NCBI RefSeq assembly: GCF_037963835.1
Contig: NZ_CP150145.1
Coordinates: 6,758,001-6,822,000 of the forward strand
Direction of reading: 5' to 3'
Length of the DNA stretch: 64,000 nt
Origin: Paenibacillus sp. FSL H8-0332
GTDB lineage: Bacteria; Bacillota; Bacilli; Paenibacillales; Paenibacillaceae
Under the pieces are notes generated by a model. The model did no database searches. It worked only from the letters and a program-made list of their open reading frames with translations, and was not told the origin of the DNA. Shown here one piece after another: positions 35,459-43,674 of the stretch (within the stretch, counting starts at the first letter, position 1; each line of letters begins with the position of its first letter). The position numbers and the translations under genes are program-made.

Positions 35459-35884
35459 AGCATTGCCTTTCCAGACCCAATCGTTCTTTATAAAATACAA
35501 AATTAAGTAATATACAGAGAAATAATGAGCTAACAGCAGTAAACATTAAATAAATGCAGTTTATTTAGATCAAATGCCCGAATTCATTTACTTAAAGTAT
35601 CTATTTCTGTTTTTCTTTATGCTTAATTTTGATTATACTGTAATTATCATTCGTTATAACGAACAAGTGGATTGTTTTTCTCTTTCAGGTCCACTCAGGC
35701 TAGCTCAGGCTCGTCCACGCCCATTCGGGAATCGTCCTAAATCGTTCTAATTAGTACTATCGCTGTAATTCGTAGTAGTTCTTCAAGAAACTACTTTATT
35801 CGACAAACTATGATTCAAAAGCGCGAACCGGGGCGGATTGTGGCTGGAGGCTCCTGAAGGTCTGCAAAGAAAGGGGCTTAGAGA
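35459..35884. other. Intergenic region with two palindromes
   Basis: No gene. TTCGTTATAACGAA at 35650-35663 is a perfect 14-base palindrome, preceded by TATACT-like sequence; AGTAGTT and AACTACT at 35774-35795 form a hairpin. They may be an operator and a leader hairpin for the surface-protein/sortase unit. Confidence 0.45.
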
Positions 35885-36853
35885 GTGAAGAAGAGACATA
35901 GATCCATAATAGGCGCGTATATTCTGGCCGTTCTGGCAGGTGTAATCTGGCATGCCGGAGGGGTCAGCGCTGAGGATACGATCAAGCTCACTGTGAACTC
36001 GCATACGACCAGTACGGCAACCATGAACAACATGCAGCCGGGAGATACGATGGCTTCGGATTATACGATTATCAATGACGGAAAAGATCCGTTCGATTAT
36101 TCAGTTGCCTTCCAGTTCCGCTCCGGGGACGCAGATCTGTACAATATCCTGCAAATGACCCTGCAAAAAGAGGGAGTAATCCTCTATTCAGGGGTAATGA
36201 GCGAGGCCCCGGGCGTGGTGACCATCGGCTCCCTTGACGGAGGCGCAGCGGAAGCAATCGAAATGAAGGTGTTGTTCCCGCCGGAGGCAGGCAACGAGTT
36301 CCAGGAGAAGAAGGTAAGTGTGGCCTTTGAATTCACAGCCACAGCGGAGCCTGCGCCTACAGCCGGGCCAACCTCCACACCGCAACCGACGACCGAACCG
36401 GCAGCTTCAGCCACACCTTCACCTGCGTCAACACCGGACACTACGGGCAGTCCCGGCAGTACACCGGCAGCAACAACCGTCCCTACGGATTCAACAGCCG
36501 GTACAGTCTCTCCTGGCAGTACACCATCGCCATCACCAGCAGCGTCGGCAACACCGCCTGCGGGTGGAGTAACTGTAAGTGAAGATCCTGTTCCGCTGGG
36601 CGGAGGGGAAGAAGACGGCGGCAACCGCCCGTCTGCGACGCCGGATTCCGGAGCCGCTGCACTTGGCAGCACGCCAGCTCCTTCACCAGGGGAGGAGGTC
36701 AACCTCACCGGTGACGCGCTTCCGCTGGGCGGACCAGAGGAAGACGGCAGGCTGCCAGACACGGCCAGTCCTTGGTACAATCTGATTGCCGCCAGCCTCG
36801 TTGTCGCCATGATCAGCGTACTTGTGCTCCGCAGGCTGGGCCAGAAGAAGTAA
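35885..36853 (+). CDS. Cell-wall-anchored surface protein with LPDTA sorting signal
   Basis: A 322-residue secreted protein. A signal peptide ends near GGVSAE; residues 30-155 form a beta-rich domain resembling the TasA/camelysin group (VNSHTTSTATMNNMQPGDTMASDY in two parts). Residues 155-285 are a Pro/Thr/Ser/Ala stalk containing a duplicated PLGG(G/P)EEDG motif. The C-terminus has LPDTA (290-294), a hydrophobic segment and RRLGQKK, a class D sorting signal. The GTG at 35885 is the start. The class D sortase gene follows 28 bases later, its obvious processing enzyme. Function of the head domain is unknown. Confidence 0.82.
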   Translation: MKKRHRSIIGAYILAVLAGVIWHAGGVSAEDTIKLTVNSHTTSTATMNNMQPGDTMASDYTIINDGKDPFDYSVAFQFRSGDADLYNILQMTLQKEGVILYSGVMSEAPGVVTIGSLDGGAAEAIEMKVLFPPEAGNEFQEKKVSVAFEFTATAEPAPTAGPTSTPQPTTEPAASATPSPASTPDTTGSPGSTPAATTVPTDSTAGTVSPGSTPSPSPAASATPPAGGVTVSEDPVPLGGGEEDGGNRPSATPDSGAAALGSTPAPSPGEEVNLTGDALPLGGPEEDGRLPDTASPWYNLIAASLVVAMISVLVLRRLGQKK

Positions 36854-36881
36854 CTATACGTATTTGTAAGGAGGAGAGAGC

Positions 36882-37541
36882 ATGAAGATGCGCAGCGGGT
36901 TTATCTTAGCCGTGAAGCTGATCTTCCTGCTCTCTGTGTGCGTTATGGTGTATTCCGCCTTCCAGATCCTCAAAGCGCCCGCCGAAGCCCGCGAAGCCCT
37001 GAGAATCTGGGACAAAAAGAGGGAGGAAGCTCAGCTTCCCGTAAGTCCCGAAGAAGAAATGCCGCTGCCTGAAGGTATGCTCAGCAGCGCGGAAGCACCG
37101 GCAGGCGACACACCTGCTTATATAGCAGGCGAGGTAATTGGAGAGATCTATTTTCCGAAGCTTAAGAAGCGGGTTGCCATTCTGGAGGGAACCGGACGGG
37201 CGGAGCTTAAGCAGGGTGCCGGACACGATGAAGCAAGCGCTGCCCCGGGTACCTCCGGGAACAGCGTGCTGGCCGGACACCGCGATACCGTCTTCCGCAG
37301 CCTCGGTGAGCTGGAGACCGGAGACCGGCTTGAGCTTGCGACAGCGGATGGAACTTTTACCTATGAAGTGACCGGCAGCCGGATTGTTGATGGAGATACA
37401 CGGGGAGCGATTAAGCCCAGCAGAGACCCCATACTCACCTTGATTACCTGTTACCCGTTCTCTTATGTAGGCTCAGCGCCCGACCGCTACCTGCTCTCGG
37501 CCAAGCTCGTCTCCAGCCAGCCTCCGGGGCAGCAGCCCTAA
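36882..37541 (+). CDS. Class D sortase
   Basis: A 219-residue transpeptidase with an N-terminal membrane anchor (8-30). The sortase triad is H133 (LAGHRDT), C190 (TLITCYPF) and R202 (APDRYLL). The sequence around Cys, TCYPFSYVGSAPDRY, is that of class D enzymes, which recognise LPxTA signals, as in the gene just upstream. The two form a substrate-enzyme module. The ATG follows AAGGAGGAGAG. Confidence 0.92.
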   Translation: MKMRSGFILAVKLIFLLSVCVMVYSAFQILKAPAEAREALRIWDKKREEAQLPVSPEEEMPLPEGMLSSAEAPAGDTPAYIAGEVIGEIYFPKLKKRVAILEGTGRAELKQGAGHDEASAAPGTSGNSVLAGHRDTVFRSLGELETGDRLELATADGTFTYEVTGSRIVDGDTRGAIKPSRDPILTLITCYPFSYVGSAPDRYLLSAKLVSSQPPGQQP

Positions 37542-37665
37542 CCCGCTTTCCCGTCTCCTCCCAGCCCGCCGTCCCCTTTCACTTCACACCATCCGCCTAA
37601 AGTATGAGACCCGGGCCGGATCGTGATAATATAGACATACGAAGCTGAAGAGGAGATGACCCGCA

Positions 37666-38898
37666 TTGAAGGAAGAGTTAATTAGACGTTTTGTATCGTA
37701 TGCTGAAATGGATACCCAATCCAGCGAGGACAGCGAGACCTGCCCGTCCACTCCAGGCCAAATGGTACTGGCGCATAAGCTGGCAGAGGAGCTGCAGGAG
37801 CTGGGACTGACGGAGATTACGGTGGACGAGCATGCCTATGTCATGGCCTCCCTGCCCGCCAACACGGATAAAGAGGTTCCGGTGATCGGCTTCCTGGCCC
37901 ATCTGGATACCGCTACGGATTTCACCGGCACGAATGTGAAGCCGCAGATTGTAGAGAACTATGACGGGCAGGATCTGGTGCTGAATGAAGCCCAGAATAT
38001 TATCATGTCCACGAAGAGCTTCCCGGAGCTGACCGGTTACAAGGGGCATACCCTGATTACGACCGACGGCACCACCCTGCTGGGGGCGGACAACAAGGCG
38101 GGTATCGCTGAGATCATGACGGCTATGGCCCATCTGCTGGCGCATCCGGAGATTAAGCATGGCAAGATCCGGGTCGCTTTTACCCCCGATGAAGAAATCG
38201 GACGCGGCCCGCATAAGTTCGACGTTGCCGCCTTCGGCGCTTCCTATGCCTACACCGTGGACGGAGGCCCGCTCGGGGAGCTGGAATATGAGAGCTTCAA
38301 TGCCGCCGCCGCCAAAATCAGCTTCCACGGAGTCAATGTTCATCCCGGTACAGCCAAGGGCAAGATGATCCATTCGTCCAAAATCGCCATGGCCTTCCAT
38401 CTCCGCCTGCCCGCCGGTGAAGCCCCTGAATTCACAGACGGCTATGAGGGGTTCTACCACCTGATCTCCATGCAAGGCAGTGCCGAGCACAGCAAGCTGC
38501 ATTATATTATCCGTGACTTCGACCGCGAGCAGTTCGAGCACCGCAAATCGAATATCGCCGCGATCGTGGAGGAATTCAAATCTACGTACGGGGCGGACAA
38601 CATCGTGCTGGAGATGAATGACCAATACTATAATATGCGCGAGAAAATCGAGCCCGTCCGGCATATCGTCGATATCGCCCGGGAAGCGATGGAGGGCCTC
38701 GGAATCACACCGGTTATCCGTCCAATCCGCGGAGGGACTGACGGCTCACAGCTCTCTTATATGGGGCTGCCTACACCGAATATTTTCACCGGGGGCGAGA
38801 ATTTCCACGGCAAATTTGAATACGCCTCTGTAGACGTAATGCTCCAGGCTGTAAAGGTTATCGTTGAGATTGCCCGTCTGGCGGAACACAAAGCGTAA
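37666..38898 (+). CDS. pepT: Peptidase T (tripeptide aminopeptidase)
   Basis: A 410-residue M20 metallopeptidase that removes N-terminal residues from tripeptides in the cytoplasm. Zinc ligands are visible: H79 and D81 in HLDTA, D142 in GADNKAG, the catalytic E176/E177 in TPDEEIG, D199 in VDGG and a C-terminal His in GGENFHGKFEY. Length fits PepT. The start is TTG at 37666 behind GAGGAGATGAC. It stands alone and ends at a strong terminator. Confidence 0.95.
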   Translation: MKEELIRRFVSYAEMDTQSSEDSETCPSTPGQMVLAHKLAEELQELGLTEITVDEHAYVMASLPANTDKEVPVIGFLAHLDTATDFTGTNVKPQIVENYDGQDLVLNEAQNIIMSTKSFPELTGYKGHTLITTDGTTLLGADNKAGIAEIMTAMAHLLAHPEIKHGKIRVAFTPDEEIGRGPHKFDVAAFGASYAYTVDGGPLGELEYESFNAAAAKISFHGVNVHPGTAKGKMIHSSKIAMAFHLRLPAGEAPEFTDGYEGFYHLISMQGSAEHSKLHYIIRDFDREQFEHRKSNIAAIVEEFKSTYGADNIVLEMNDQYYNMREKIEPVRHIVDIAREAMEGLGITPVIRPIRGGTDGSQLSYMGLPTPNIFTGGENFHGKFEYASVDVMLQAVKVIVEIARLAEHKA

Positions 38899-38920
38899 AT
38901 AAGATTATATTAAAAACAGC

Positions 38921-38965
38921 AAAAACCCCGTGCCGCCCTGGAACAAAGGGCGCACGGGGTTCTTA
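38921..38965. terminator. Bidirectional intrinsic terminator
   Basis: AACCCCGTGC-GCCCT pairs with AGGGCGCACGGGGTT around GGAACAA; A-rich sequence precedes and TT follows. It serves pepT on the plus strand and the converging Old Yellow Enzyme gene on the minus strand. Confidence 0.85.
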
Positions 38966-39001
38966 ACATGCTATGGGTTCAGACGTTATCCGTCTGTTGC
39001 T

Positions 39002-40138
39002 TTATTTCTTAACCGGCAGCCAGCCCGGTGTATGGATCAGTGCTCTCCAGAGCGGGTCCGGGATCACAAGCTCCGCCTGGGCGTTCGGATCAAGCTCAGT
39101 CTTAATCTCATCGGCACGGCCCCCGGCCAGCTTCTGTACCCAATCCGGTTCAATCAGAAGCGGACGGCCCAGGGCTACCAGGCTGATGCCGCTGTCCAGA
39201 CTCTTCAGGGCATCGGCGGCAGAGTAGAGCGAGCCTACGCCAATCACCGGAGCCTTCTCTCCTGCCCGGTCTACAATCTGCTCAATGCGCGGACGGCTGT
39301 CCTCCGTTCCCCGGTGCGGCAGCGACCACAGCTCCATGAGGGAGGCGTGCAGGTAATCCAGACCCTCCGCTGTCAGCGCATCAATTAGCGCAAAGGTCTC
39401 AGCCATCGTAATCCCCGGTGTCTCAGGCTCTTCAGGCGAGAAGCGGTAGCCTACAAGGAATGCACCTTGTGCATGCTGCTTCACCGCAGCCTTGACACTG
39501 CGCAGAACGGCCAGCGGGAAGGCGAGCCGCTTCTGCAGATCTCCGCCCCAGCAGTCTTCGCGTCTGTTGGAATGCGGCGAGAAGAACTGCTGCAGCAAGT
39601 ACCCGTTCGCACCGTGAATCTCAACGCCATCGAAGCCGGCCTCAATTGCCCTGCGTGTCGCTTCTCCAAAATCAGCGATAATTCCGGTAATCTCTTCGTC
39701 TGTCAGCGGGCGCGGAGCCTTACCCTGTCCGCCGCCAGGCAGCTCAGCCGGCACATCGCTTGCACTGACAGGCTGTCCGTCAACCAGCTGCTCAGGCGGG
39801 CATTGGCGTCCGCCATGGAAGATCTGGAGCACGGCCTTCGCTCCTTCGCCCTTGATGGCCTCCGCCAGCTCACGCAGGCTTGGAATCAGCCCGTCATGGT
39901 CAGCTCCGAATTCGCCCGCGAAGCCCTTCCCGCCACGTGAGACATAGACACACGCGGTAATGACCATCCCCGCCCCGCCCGAACGGCGGATATAATAATC
40001 CAGCTCGGGCCGGGAGACGGTTCCATCCTCATTGGAGGAGAAATTAGTCATCGGCGCCATAACCACACGGTTCTTCAGTTCAATCCCGTTCTTGAATTCG
40101 AACGTCTCCAGCAGCGGACTATATTCTGTCTTCAGCAT
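39002..40138 (-). CDS. NADH:flavin oxidoreductase, Old Yellow Enzyme family
   Basis: A 378-residue FMN enzyme that reduces activated double bonds or nitro groups. Visible parts are NRVVMAPMTNFSS, the active-site region FHGGRQCPPEQL, GVEIHGANGYLLQQFFSPHSNRR in two parts, and the phosphate-binding GVGSLY with LGRPLL. The ATG at 40138 follows GGAGGCTGG. The gene is preceded by a good promoter and by the HxlR gene in the same direction 92 bases upstream, so the two may be linked in regulation. Confidence 0.93.
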   Translation of the reverse strand: MLKTEYSPLLETFEFKNGIELKNRVVMAPMTNFSSNEDGTVSRPELDYYIRRSGGAGMVITACVYVSRGGKGFAGEFGADHDGLIPSLRELAEAIKGEGAKAVLQIFHGGRQCPPEQLVDGQPVSASDVPAELPGGGQGKAPRPLTDEEITGIIADFGEATRRAIEAGFDGVEIHGANGYLLQQFFSPHSNRREDCWGGDLQKRLAFPLAVLRSVKAAVKQHAQGAFLVGYRFSPEEPETPGITMAETFALIDALTAEGLDYLHASLMELWSLPHRGTEDSRPRIEQIVDRAGEKAPVIGVGSLYSAADALKSLDSGISLVALGRPLLIEPDWVQKLAGGRADEIKTELDPNAQAELVIPDPLWRALIHTPGWLPVKK

Positions 40139-40177
40139 ACCTACCAGCCTCCATTTATATAAATCTTCATAAATGTT

Positions 40178-40206
40178 AGTATACAACTTAATTTTGCACA
40201 ATACAA
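40178..40206 (-). promoter_or_regulatory. Predicted sigma-A promoter of the Old Yellow Enzyme gene
   Basis: On the minus strand TTGTAT (40201-40206), a 17-base spacer and TATACT (40178-40183). GTAT and ATAC halves within it could also be a site for the neighbouring HxlR-type repressor. Confidence 0.6.
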
Positions 40207-40230
40207 ATTTAATTCCTTTGTTTTCAGATG

Positions 40231-40605
40231 CTATTTATCACAGGGAGGTGCATCTTTCCAGATGACCTTTTCCCCGTAATTCTTGCCCCAATCATACATC
40301 ATGCGAAGTACAGGCATCAGCGTATGTCCATACTCTGTCAGGGAGTACTCTACCCGCGGAGGAACCTCCGCATATACCTGCCTGAATACCAGCTGATCCT
40401 CCTCCAGCTCTCGGAGCTGGTTGGTCAGCATTTTCTGGGTGATATGGGGGATCAGCTTCTTCAATTCGCTGAACCGCTTGGTTCCTTCCAGACCCAGGTG
40501 CCACAGTATAATCAGCTTCCACTTGCCGCCGATCACAGCGAGTGTGAGTTCCTTCTCGCAGTTGATCTCCTTCAGGTTGATACGGTCTTTAATTTCAGTC
40601 GCCAA
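40231..40605 (-). CDS. hxlR: HxlR-family regulator, probable activator of hxlAB
   Basis: A 124-residue winged-helix DNA-binding protein. The sequence NCEKELTLAVIGGKWK, then GTKRFSELK, and ITQKMLTNQLRELE is very close to what I recall of Bacillus subtilis HxlR, the formaldehyde-responsive activator of hxlAB. C16 is the conserved family cysteine that could react with aldehydes or quinones. In B. subtilis hxlR is divergent from hxlAB; here it is downstream and in the same direction, next to the Old Yellow Enzyme gene, so it may control either or both. Confidence 0.88.
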   Translation of the reverse strand: MATEIKDRINLKEINCEKELTLAVIGGKWKLIILWHLGLEGTKRFSELKKLIPHITQKMLTNQLRELEEDQLVFRQVYAEVPPRVEYSLTEYGHTLMPVLRMMYDWGKNYGEKVIWKDAPPCDK

Positions 40606-40748
40606 TATTCAGCCCCCTTCCGGCTATAATCATATTACAAATCCATCATGGGCCGCACATAGGCAGCAAAGGATGCCCTCCCGTCAAGGAAAGCATCCGT
40701 GTGATAGCTTCATTATATTCCAAGCTCTATTCTATTCCAAATCGCATG

Positions 40749-41306
40749 CTATTCCAAATTGGCATGCTTGCCGAACATCCGGCCGGAGGTCTGCCCCGTC
40801 TGCTCCATGATCCGCAGAATGACTGCATCATAGAATACAAGCAGCGTCTGTTCAAACAAGGAGGCCATCGGCTGCAGCGTAGTATAGCCGCCGTCCGGCC
40901 GTTCCTTGGGAGCGCCAGGCAGCTTGACTGTATAATCTGCGAGACGTCCAAGCGTCGAGTCCCGCTGGATGGTTACCAGGACTACAGCCGCGCCGATTGC
41001 CTTGGCTTTCTCAGCCATGGAGACCAGTCCCTTCGTCTCGCCTGAGCCGGAACCCAGTACAAGCACATCGCCGGGGCCGATGCCCGGCGTTACCGTCTCT
41101 CCGACCACATAAGCTGTCCGTCCAGCCTGCATCAGCCGCATGGCGAAGGCCCGGCCCATCAGGCCGGAACGCCCGGCACCGGCCACGAAGATCTGACCTG
41201 CGCGCAGCAGCAGCTCCGTCAGCGCCTCGCCCTCTCCCGCATTCAGCCCGGAGACGGAGCCTTCCAGCTCCTTCACAATTTCCTGTGCGTAATGCTGCGT
41301 GTCCAT
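40749..41306 (-). CDS. hxlB: 6-phospho-3-hexuloisomerase
   Basis: A 185-residue SIS-domain isomerase that turns hexulose-6-phosphate into fructose-6-phosphate, the second ribulose-monophosphate step of formaldehyde fixation. Key parts are GAGRSGLMGRAFAMRLMQ, GDVLVLGSGSGET and RDSTLGRLADYTVKLP. It starts 6 bases after hxlA. The 3' end lies in a short run of TATTCCAA repeats (40716-40760). Confidence 0.93.
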   Translation of the reverse strand: MDTQHYAQEIVKELEGSVSGLNAGEGEALTELLLRAGQIFVAGAGRSGLMGRAFAMRLMQAGRTAYVVGETVTPGIGPGDVLVLGSGSGETKGLVSMAEKAKAIGAAVVLVTIQRDSTLGRLADYTVKLPGAPKERPDGGYTTLQPMASLFEQTLLVFYDAVILRIMEQTGQTSGRMFGKHANLE

Positions 41307-41312
41307 GGCTGC

Positions 41313-41945
41313 TTAAGCCTGACTTACAAGGCGCTTCATCTCAGCCGCAGCCGCCTTCATGTCTGCTTCGCCCGTAATGCCCCCGCCCACGATTACCAGA
41401 TCGGGCTGCGCAGCAATCACTTCAGGCAGCGTACTTAGCTTAATACCGCCAGCGATTGCAGTTTTAGCCCGGGTAACCACGCTCTTAATATCTCTTAGGT
41501 CCGCGAAGGAATTCTTGCCTTCGGCCTGATGGTCATAGCCGGAATGCACGCAGACATAATCCACACCCAGCGCATCCACTTCAGCGGCTCTGGCCTTGAG
41601 ATCCTTTACATTGATCAGATCGACCAGGATCTCAGCGCCTGTCTTCTTCGCTTCCTCCACCGCGCCGCGGATCGTTGAATCATCGGACACGCCCAGCACA
41701 GTCACGATGCCCGCGCCTGCTTCCACTGCCTTCATAACCTCGTATCCGCCCGCATCCATGATTTTGAGATCGGCCAGCACGGTAAGTGCCGGAAAAGCGT
41801 CCTTGATCGCTTTTACAGCGTGCAACCCCTCATTAATTACCACCGGTGTTCCAATCTCAACGATATCTATATATTCGGCAACTTCCGCAACAACCGCCTT
41901 GGCTCCAGAAATATCCACCAGATCGAGCGCTAACTGTAATTTCAT
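41313..41945 (-). CDS. hxlA: 3-hexulose-6-phosphate synthase
   Basis: A 210-residue TIM-barrel lyase of the orotidine-phosphate-decarboxylase superfamily that condenses formaldehyde with ribulose-5-phosphate. Markers are LQLALDLV, DIVEIGTPVV, VLADLKIMDAGGYE with the metal/phosphate residues, and VVGGGITGEAD-like VIVGGGIT at the end. With hxlB it forms a formaldehyde detoxification operon. It begins behind an AGGAGACC ribosome binding site. Confidence 0.95.
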   Translation of the reverse strand: MKLQLALDLVDISGAKAVVAEVAEYIDIVEIGTPVVINEGLHAVKAIKDAFPALTVLADLKIMDAGGYEVMKAVEAGAGIVTVLGVSDDSTIRGAVEEAKKTGAEILVDLINVKDLKARAAEVDALGVDYVCVHSGYDHQAEGKNSFADLRDIKSVVTRAKTAIAGGIKLSTLPEVIAAQPDLVIVGGGITGEADMKAAAAEMKRLVSQA

Positions 41946-41965
41946 AGGGGTAAGGTCTCCTCATC

Positions 41966-42056
41966 GATAAACTATTTTAGTAAGTACTGTTTCTCAGTTT
42001 AGGGATATACTGCCGAAAAGGGAAGTAGGCACTTTTTCGTGATGTAGTTACCTGGA
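41966..42056 (-). promoter_or_regulatory. Candidate HxlR control region upstream of hxlA
   Basis: Two related elements lie upstream of hxlA: one around 41966-41990 (ACTATTTTAGTAAGTACTG) and one around 42025-42055 (AAGTAGGCACTTTTT and GTAGTTACC). Both have AGTA/TACT-like halves around T-rich cores. In B. subtilis HxlR acts at two nearby 25-base sites, so two elements are expected. The match is by pattern only. Confidence 0.35.
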
Positions 42057-42188
42057 GGATACTATTGGGCGAAACCGGGGGATTTTTAGGCAACATGTCT
42101 GAAATCCTACTGCATTTTCACAAAAGCTGTGCTACCATACATTTGATTCAAATATTCACGGCCGTAAGGAATCCTAATAAGAAGGTGT

Positions 42189-43580
42189 ATGATGGAAACA
42201 AGCAAGCCCAAAACATTCAATTTAATGAAGCTGACCTGGCCGATCTTCCTGGAGCTGTTCCTGTTCATGCTCATGGGCAGTATGGATACCTTCATGATCA
42301 GCTCCGTGTCCGATGATGCAGTCTCCGGTGTCGGAGCGGCCAATCAGATTATTGCCATAGCCATTCTGGCGCTCAGTGTCATCGGGAACGGCGCGGCGAT
42401 CGTCGTGTCGCAATACCTCGGCTCCAAGCAGCCTAAGGAAGCCGCCCGAGTCATCGGCAATGCGGTTACCCTGAATCTTGCGGTAGGGATTGTCCTGAGT
42501 ACGGTCATGCTGCTGTTGGGAAGCCATCTATTGCAGGCGCTGAACGTGAAGGGTGACATTCTCGATTATGCCCGCTCGTATATCAACATTGTCGGAGGTG
42601 CCATCTTCCTGCAGGCACTGATCAACGCGCTGGCTGCCACCATCCGCACCCACGGCTTCACCAAGCAGACAATGGCGGTATCGCTGCTGATGAACGTCAT
42701 CCATGTCGGCGGTAACTATCTGCTGATCTTCGGCCATTTCGGACTGCCTGCGCTCGGTGTAGAGGGTGCGGCCATTTCAACCGTAATCAGCCGTTCGATC
42801 GCTCTGCTGATCTTCTTCCTGCTGCTCTACCGGATTATGGAGGTACGCGTGAAATGGAGCTTTTACATTCACCTCTCCAGGAAATACGTGCTGCAGATTC
42901 TCAAAATCGGTATTCCATCCGCCTTCGAATCGGTAATGTACCAGTGCTGCCAGCTCGTCTTCACCCTGTACATCACCTATTTGGGGGCCGAGGCCATGGC
43001 TACCCGTCAGTATGCAGTCAATATCTCCAACTACATCTTCCTGTTCAGCGTAGCAGTGGCGATGGGGACCTCGATTATTGTCGGGCACCTTGTAGGTGCA
43101 AAACGGACGCAAGAGGCTTACTCACGGGTATTCACCAGTGTGAAATGGGCACTGCTGGTCACGGTCATCATGGATCTGATCGTCATTCTGTTCCGCAAGC
43201 CGCTGCTGGGCCTGTTCACAGATAATGAGCTGATTATCGCCATGGGTGCCCAGGTGATCCTGCTCAGCTTCTTCCTGGAGACCGGTCGCACCTGCAATCT
43301 GGTCATTATCAACTCGCTCCGCGCATCGGGCGATGCCAAGTTCCCGGTCTACATGGGCCTGATCTCCATGGTGTGTATGAGTCTGCCGCTGGGGTACTTC
43401 CTGGTGTTCACACTTGACCTCGGTCTGGCCGGGGTATGGCTGGCTACTGCGTTCGACGAATGGGTGCGGGCCGTCATTATGTACTTCCGCTGGAAAAGCA
43501 GAGCCTGGGAGAAGCATGGCCTGATCCAGCACGAACCGCCAGAACCGCCCGGGGCAGCTCCGGTAGCCCCGGCGCACTAA
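42189..43580 (+). CDS. MATE-family efflux transporter
   Basis: A 463-residue inner-membrane exporter with twelve hydrophobic segments and the family's two-fold repeat. PIFLELFLFMLMGSMDTFMIS opens the first half, split here, and GTSIIVGHLVGA lies in the second. It uses an ion gradient to expel drugs or metabolites. Two consecutive ATG codons begin the frame (42189, 42192); the upstream AAGGTG is weak. It is divergent from hxlAB; no functional link is shown. Confidence 0.92.
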   Translation: MMETSKPKTFNLMKLTWPIFLELFLFMLMGSMDTFMISSVSDDAVSGVGAANQIIAIAILALSVIGNGAAIVVSQYLGSKQPKEAARVIGNAVTLNLAVGIVLSTVMLLLGSHLLQALNVKGDILDYARSYINIVGGAIFLQALINALAATIRTHGFTKQTMAVSLLMNVIHVGGNYLLIFGHFGLPALGVEGAAISTVISRSIALLIFFLLLYRIMEVRVKWSFYIHLSRKYVLQILKIGIPSAFESVMYQCCQLVFTLYITYLGAEAMATRQYAVNISNYIFLFSVAVAMGTSIIVGHLVGAKRTQEAYSRVFTSVKWALLVTVIMDLIVILFRKPLLGLFTDNELIIAMGAQVILLSFFLETGRTCNLVIINSLRASGDAKFPVYMGLISMVCMSLPLGYFLVFTLDLGLAGVWLATAFDEWVRAVIMYFRWKSRAWEKHGLIQHEPPEPPGAAPVAPAH

Positions 43581-43603
43581 TTCTGCGGCAGCTCTCCGCA
43601 CAA

Positions 43604-43656
43604 ATAAGGGATGCTAATCAGCCACCGGAAAATACGGCTGATTAGCATCCCTTTGT
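43604..43656. terminator. Bidirectional intrinsic terminator
   Basis: AAGGGATGCTAATCAGCC (43606-43623) pairs perfectly with GGCTGATTAGCATCCCTT (43636-43653). It separates the MATE gene from the converging binding-protein gene. Confidence 0.88.
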
Positions 43657-43674
43657 CGTAAGCTTGTCCCGTGC

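Noticed and set aside
40630..40748. Terminator hairpin after hxlB (GGATGC...GCATCC)
   Set aside because: The loop is long and no T run follows on the minus strand.
42057..42188. Riboswitch in the leader of the MATE transporter gene
   Set aside because: No conserved guanidine or other aptamer pattern that I can recognise.
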